Shown here piece after piece: positions 60,256-64,000 of a stretch of 64,000 nt of DNA. Source of the stretch: Streptomyces spororaveus (GTDB taxonomy: Bacteria; Actinomycetota; Actinomycetes; Streptomycetales; Streptomycetaceae); contig NZ_BNED01000005.1 of the NCBI RefSeq assembly GCF_016755875.1, forward strand, positions 3,451,001-3,515,000, given 5' to 3'. Below the pieces are notes generated by a model. It saw only the letters and a program-made list of their open reading frames with translations. It searched no databases and was not told where the DNA came from. Position 1 is the stretch's first letter; every line of letters begins with the position of its first letter. Position numbers and translations under genes: made by a program.

Positions 60256-61239
60256 GTGCCCAAGCTCTCCGTCGTCGTGCCGTTCTACAACGTGCAGACA
60301 TACGCACCGGATGCCCTGAAGAGTCTCGAACTCAACGCCCGGGAGGATTTCGAGTTCCTGCTCGTCGACGACTGTTCGACGGACGGGACGCCCGACCTGC
60401 TGGAACGGGCGGCGCGCGAGCTGCCGGGTGCGGTGCACCTCAGACACGCGCGCAACGGCGGACTGGCCACCGCGCGGAACACCGGTCTGGACGCGGCCCG
60501 TGGCGAGTACCTGGCCTTCCTGGACGGCGACGACTGGCTGGCGCCCGGCCACCTGGCCCGCACCCTGGCCGCCATAGAGGCCCTGAGCTGTGATTTCGTC
60601 CGAACCGACCATGTGAGGTGCACCGGCCGGACGCGGAGCGTGCAGCGTGTTCCCTTCGGCCCGCAGTCGGTGGTCGCCGCACCGCGCACCGCGATCCTGC
60701 CCGCCGACCGGGCCACCTCGGTGGACTATCCGTACGCCTGGGCCGGGATGTACCACCGGCGGCTGCTGGACCGGGGGGTGCTGCACTTCACCGACGGGCT
60801 GCGGACCGCCGAGGACCGGCCGTGGATCTGGCGGCTGCACCGGGAGGCGGCGTCCTTCGCCGCGGTCGGGCTGCCCGGCGTGTTCTACCGGCGCGGGGTT
60901 TCCACCTCATTGACGCAAGTGGGGGACGAACGGCAGCTCGATTTCATCCGCGCATTCGATCAAGTACTCGCGGAAGTCATTGCCGACCGGGAATGCGACC
61001 GGCTGCTCCCGAAAGCCGTCCGGACCTATTGTGCAATGATCGCCCACCATTTCGGGTCCATCGAAAGGTTCGAGCCGGACGTGGCCAAGAAACTCCGCCT
61101 CATGAGCACGGCCGCGCTCGGCCGCATGCCGCAGGACGTACTGGACCGGGTGCTGGACTCGATGGACGCCGAACGCTCCACCGTGCTGCGCCGCCTGCGC
61201 ACGGGCCGCCGCACCGCCCCGTCGGGGGCGAACGCCTGA
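60256..61239 (+). CDS. Family 2 glycosyltransferase
   Basis: The 327-residue enzyme has a GT-A fold: KLSVVVPFYNVQTYAPDALKSLELNAREDFEFLLVDDCSTDGTPDLLERAA at residues 3-55, ARNGGLATARNTGLDAARGEYLAFLDGDDWL near 75-105 (DxD metal motif DGDD), and TAEDRPWIWRLH near 190 (acceptor-side ED). It lacks membrane helices. It would transfer a sugar during synthesis of the surface polymer. Its stop overlaps the next start (TGATG), so the downstream glycosyltransferase gene is coupled. Confidence 0.92.
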   Translation: MPKLSVVVPFYNVQTYAPDALKSLELNAREDFEFLLVDDCSTDGTPDLLERAARELPGAVHLRHARNGGLATARNTGLDAARGEYLAFLDGDDWLAPGHLARTLAAIEALSCDFVRTDHVRCTGRTRSVQRVPFGPQSVVAAPRTAILPADRATSVDYPYAWAGMYHRRLLDRGVLHFTDGLRTAEDRPWIWRLHREAASFAAVGLPGVFYRRGVSTSLTQVGDERQLDFIRAFDQVLAEVIADRECDRLLPKAVRTYCAMIAHHFGSIERFEPDVAKKLRLMSTAALGRMPQDVLDRVLDSMDAERSTVLRRLRTGRRTAPSGANA

Positions 61240-62583
61240 TGCCCACCCAGATCTTCCTGGCCTCCACCCTCTACGGCGCGGCCACGCTCGCGGCGGGCAT
61301 CGACGCGGGCTCCTTCCCGCCCGCCGGCCGCCGCATCCTGCTGACCAGCAACCACGCCGTCACCGCCGAGGTCACCCCGGGGCTCACGGACATGCCGGGC
61401 TTCGCCCGCCGCCCTGCGCTCGCGCTTCGACGAGGTCCTGGACTGGAACCGCGTCATCGAGCCGCAGCACCCGAGCACCTGGGCCCCGCGCGCGGAGGAC
61501 GTGCCGGTCTGGGAGCGGCAGCTGCGCATGCTGTGGAAGCTGGGCGAGGACCGGATCGAACTGATCGTGGAGTCCCTCCAGGTCCCGCCCGCCCAGAGCC
61601 TGTGCCGGCTCTTCCCGGGCGCGGCCGTCGACGTCTACGCCGACGGGCTCATGAGCTACGGACCCACCCGCTTCCGCCTCGACCCGCAGCTCGGGATGCG
61701 GGTGCGGCGGGTGCTCCACCTGGACCTGGTGCCCGGGCTGGAGCCCCTGCTGCTGACGGAGTTCGGGGCGCGGGTGGAAGTGGTACCGACGGAACCGTTC
61801 CTCAAGGTCCTCGCGGAGCTCGCCGACGCCACCGAGGTGGAGGCCGCCGGACCGCCCCCGGCCCTCCTGCTGGGCCAGTACCTCTCGGCGCTCGACCTGA
61901 TGACCCTGGCCGAGGAGGAGGAGCTGCACGTGTCGATGGTCCGGGGCGCGCACGCCCTGGGCCACCGGGAGCTGGTCTTCAAACCGCACCCCGGCGCCCC
62001 GGCCGCGTACTGCCGCCGGGCCGAGGAGGAGGCCGGGCGGCTGGGCGCCCGGCTGACCGTGATGGCCGCCCCGGTCCTGGCCGAGACCCTCTACCAGCGG
62101 CTGCGCCCCGCGCTGGTCGTCGGCTGCTTCTCCACCGGGCTGCTGACCGCCGCCACGCTGTACGGGCTTCCGGTGGCGCGGACCGGGACCGGCGCGGTGC
62201 TGGCCGCGCTGACCCCGTACCCGAACAGCAACCGCGTTCCGCTGGCCCTGGTGGACGCCCTGCTGCCGGACCTCGCCGACGCCGAGGCGGTGCGTACCTG
62301 GACGCCTCCGACGCCCGAGCAGGTCCGCGCGGAGCCGGCCGCGCTGCTGACCGCCGTCGGGTTCACCATGCAGCCGCAGATCCTGGCCGCGCGCCGCCCG
62401 GCGGCCGAGGCCTATCTGGCCAGGCACCTGACCCCGCGCACCCGGCGGTACTTCACCCGCCGCCGGCTGACCGCGCTCGGCCTGCCGGGCGGGATCCCGG
62501 CGCAGCTGTCGTTCCTGCCGCGCAGCCGGGCGGTGCGCCGGGTCGTGCGGCGGATGGGGGGGCTGCGCCGCGTCGTCAGCTGA
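61239..62583 (+). pseudogene. Polysialyltransferase-like gene broken by a +1 frameshift
   Basis: The gene starts MPTQIFLASTLYGAATLAAGIDAGSFP and stays in that frame to GLTDMPGFARR (about 61411). The family sequence then continues one frame over (LRSRFDEVLDWNRVIEPQHPSTWAPRAEDVPVWERQLRML) through to PRSRAVRRVVRRMGGLRRVVS. One C too many in CCC at 61412-61414 explains it: removing it joins the two halves into a ~447-residue protein. The C-terminal half keeps YADGLMSYGPTRFRLDP, VFKPHPGAPAAY and VVGCFSTGLLTAATLYGLPVARTGTG, the CMP-sugar-binding pattern of PF07388-type polysialyltransferases. It may be a real mutation or a sequencing error. Confidence 0.85.
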
Positions 62584-62599
62584 GGGGCCTCAGCTGACG
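62574..62599. terminator. Palindrome covering both convergent stop codons
   Basis: CGTCAGCTGAGG and its complement are separated by two bases. The TGA stop of the polysialyltransferase-like gene and that of the LysE-type gene both fall inside the stem. It can terminate both transcripts. Confidence 0.75.
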
Positions 62600-63240
62600 G
62601 CGAGCTTGGCCGCGAAGCCGAGGAACAGCACGCCCGCCGCCGAGGTGGCCCCGGCCGACAGCCGCTTGCGGCGCCGGAAGGCCGCCGAGAGCCGGGTCCC
62701 GCCGAAGATCAGCATCGTCAGGTACAGGAAGCTGCCGGTCTGCAGCAGCCCGCCCAGGACCAGGAAGGACAGCGCCGGGTAGGCGTAGGACGGGTCGACG
62801 AACTGCACGAAGAAGGACATCAGGAAGAGGATGGCCTTCGGGTTGAGAAGGCTGATCAGCAGCGCCCGCCGGTAGGGCCGCTCGTTCTCGGCCGGATCGG
62901 CGGGGACGGCGGCCTCCGTCTCGGTCCGCTCCGCGCGCGTGCGCCACAGCGCCCAGGCGCCCCGCATCATCCCCACGGCCAGCCACGCCAGGTAGCCGGC
63001 GCCGAGGAACTTCACCACGGTGAACACGAGCGGGCTCGCCCGCAGCAGTGCCCCGGCGCCCACCGCGGTCAGCAGCATGAGCACGGCGTCGCCGGTGAAC
63101 ACCCCGGCGGCGGCCTTGTACCCGGTGCGCACCCCGCGGCGGGCGGCCACGGAGAGGACGTAGAGGGAGTTCGGGCCCGGCAGCAGAATGATCAGCACCA
63201 GGCCGGCGAGATAAGTCGGAAGATCTGTCACACCCAGCAT
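62590..63240 (-). CDS. LysE/RhtB-family amino-acid exporter (LeuE-like)
   Basis: The 216-residue protein has six hydrophobic helices and the family start LPTYLAGLVLIILLPGPNSLYVLSVAARRGVRTGYKAAAGVFTGDAVLMLL. RALLISLLNPKAILFLMSFFVQFVDP is in the middle. It exports small amino acids such as leucine. The central loop (RAERTETEAAVPADPAENER) is charged. ATG 63240 matches the family N-terminus. Confidence 0.93.
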   Translation of the reverse strand: MLGVTDLPTYLAGLVLIILLPGPNSLYVLSVAARRGVRTGYKAAAGVFTGDAVLMLLTAVGAGALLRASPLVFTVVKFLGAGYLAWLAVGMMRGAWALWRTRAERTETEAAVPADPAENERPYRRALLISLLNPKAILFLMSFFVQFVDPSYAYPALSFLVLGGLLQTGSFLYLTMLIFGGTRLSAAFRRRKRLSAGATSAAGVLFLGFAAKLAVS

Positions 63241-63285
63241 GCGCAGGAGTGTCCCACAAGGTTGCACCTGTCGCGCCAGTCTGTT

Positions 63286-64000
63286 TCACCAGGTGGAACC
63301 GGTCGGCTCGTACGTCCCCCACACCTCCCGCAGCGCCCCGCACACCTCCCCCACCGTGGCCCGGGCCCGCAGCGCCTCCTTCATCGGGTACAGCACGTTC
63401 GCCGTCCCCGCCGCCGCCTCCTTCAGGGCCGCGAGCGCCGACGTGACCGCCGCCCCGTCGCGCTCCGCCCGCAGCCGGGCCAGCGCCGCGCACTGCCGCG
63501 CCTCGATCGCCGGGTCCACGCGCAGCGGCTCGTACGGTTCCTCGCGCTGCAGGGTGAAGCGGTTGACCCCGACGACCACCCGCTCCCCGCTCTCCGTCTC
63601 CTGCGCGATGCGGTAGGCGTTCCGCTCGATCTCGGCCTTCTGGAACCCGGCCTCGATCGCGGCCACCGCCCCGCCCTGGTCCTCGATCCGGCGCATCAGC
63701 GCGAGCGCCGCCGCCTCCAGTTCGTCCGTCATCCGCTCCACCGCGTACGACCCGGCGAAGGGGTCCACGGTGTGCGGGACGTCCGTCTCGTGCGCGAGGA
63801 CCTGCTGGGTGCGCAGGGCGAGGCGGGCGGACTTCTCGGTCGGGAGCGCGATCGCCTCGTCGAAGGAGTTGGTGTGGAGCGACTGGGTGCCGCCGAGGAC
63901 GGCGGCCAGGGCCTGCACGGCCACCCGTACGAGATTGAGCTCCGGCTGCTGCGCGGTGAGCTGGACCCCGGCCGTCTGGGTGTGGAAGCGCAGCATCAGC
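63286..64000 (-). CDS. Acyl-CoA mutase large subunit, C-terminal part (gene runs off the window)
   Basis: The visible 237 residues are the C-terminal part of a B12-dependent mutase catalytic subunit: LRFHTQTAGVQLTAQQPELNLVRVAVQALAAVLGGTQSLHTNSFDEAIALPTEKSARLALRTQQVLAHE. DPFAGSYAVERMTDELEAAAL and QKAEIERNAYRIAQETESGERVVVGVN follow. It ends soon after that (VCGALREVWGTYEPTGSTW) with no cobalamin-binding domain, so the B12 domain is a separate protein, as in isobutyryl-CoA-type mutases or some methylmalonyl-CoA mutase relatives. The substrate cannot be told from this part. Confidence 0.88.
   Translation of the reverse strand, partial: LMLRFHTQTAGVQLTAQQPELNLVRVAVQALAAVLGGTQSLHTNSFDEAIALPTEKSARLALRTQQVLAHETDVPHTVDPFAGSYAVERMTDELEAAALALMRRIEDQGGAVAAIEAGFQKAEIERNAYRIAQETESGERVVVGVNRFTLQREEPYEPLRVDPAIEARQCAALARLRAERDGAAVTSALAALKEAAAGTANVLYPMKEALRARATVGEVCGALREVWGTYEPTGSTW

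Overview
The window is a piece of an actinobacterial chromosome, almost certainly Streptomyces. It has very high G+C with G/C-rich third codon positions, many GTG/TTG starts and ATGA/GTGA gene overlaps. Recognisable Streptomyces genes include cya, pccB/pccE/accA2, afsQ1/afsQ2/sigQ and a SigX5-type sigma factor. Many genes appear leaderless, with a TAnnnT box 6-8 nt before the start codon. No rRNA, tRNA, CRISPR array, insertion sequence or phage gene was seen.

Layout. 1-8.7 kb: the start of adenylate cyclase, biotin ligase birA, and acyl-CoA carboxylase subunits pccB, pccE and accA2, with maf, a membrane protein and an MFS transporter between them. 8.7-10.7 kb: a secreted CHAP-domain protein ending in four near-identical 291-bp tandem repeats. 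11-16.8 kb: a DeoR-type regulator, an LpdA-type flavoprotein, a gamma-glutamylcyclotransferase-like protein, purine nucleoside phosphorylase and a phosphohexo/pentomutase. 17-20.6 kb: the AfsQ1/AfsQ2 two-component system with its lipoprotein and divergent sigQ, including an AfsQ1 box. 20.7-27.2 kb: a locus that looks like poly-gamma-glutamate synthesis (PgsB, PgsC), with an NlpC/P60 protein, an unusual double-HAMP membrane protein and a divergent secreted protein. 27.2-36 kb: uridine kinase, two aldehyde dehydrogenase-fold genes, deoC, small membrane/secreted proteins and adenosine deaminase. 36-45.8 kb: accessory genes, mostly regulators, MFS transporters, an L,D-transpeptidase, a sigma factor and a Uma2 protein. 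45.9-53 kb: deoA, cdd and a BmpA-type nucleoside ABC importer. 53.5-54.2 kb: two related small secreted proteins. 55.7-62.6 kb: a nonulosonic-acid (sialic acid/Kdn-like) cell-surface glycopolymer cluster. 62.6-64 kb: a LysE/LeuE exporter and the end of an acyl-CoA mutase.

The theme that ties the window together is nucleoside uptake and catabolism. Six copies of a CTACGCGCGTAG palindrome, some with one mismatch, lie just upstream of purine nucleoside phosphorylase, deoC, add, deoA, the ABC ATPase and the BmpA lipoprotein. In four cases the site abuts or lies within 4 nt of a -10-like hexamer. Together these genes import nucleosides, deaminate and phosphorolyse them, move the phosphate from C1 to C5, cleave deoxyribose-5-phosphate and oxidise the acetaldehyde. 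They behave as one scattered regulon whose repressor is not obvious in the window.

The main oddities are: an importer ATPase whose only sensible start codon is ATC; a CMP-nonulosonate synthetase fused in frame to a NeuB-type synthase; a single-base frameshift in a polysialyltransferase-like gene; a half-length aldehyde dehydrogenase paired with a complete one; and the tandem-repeat CHAP protein.
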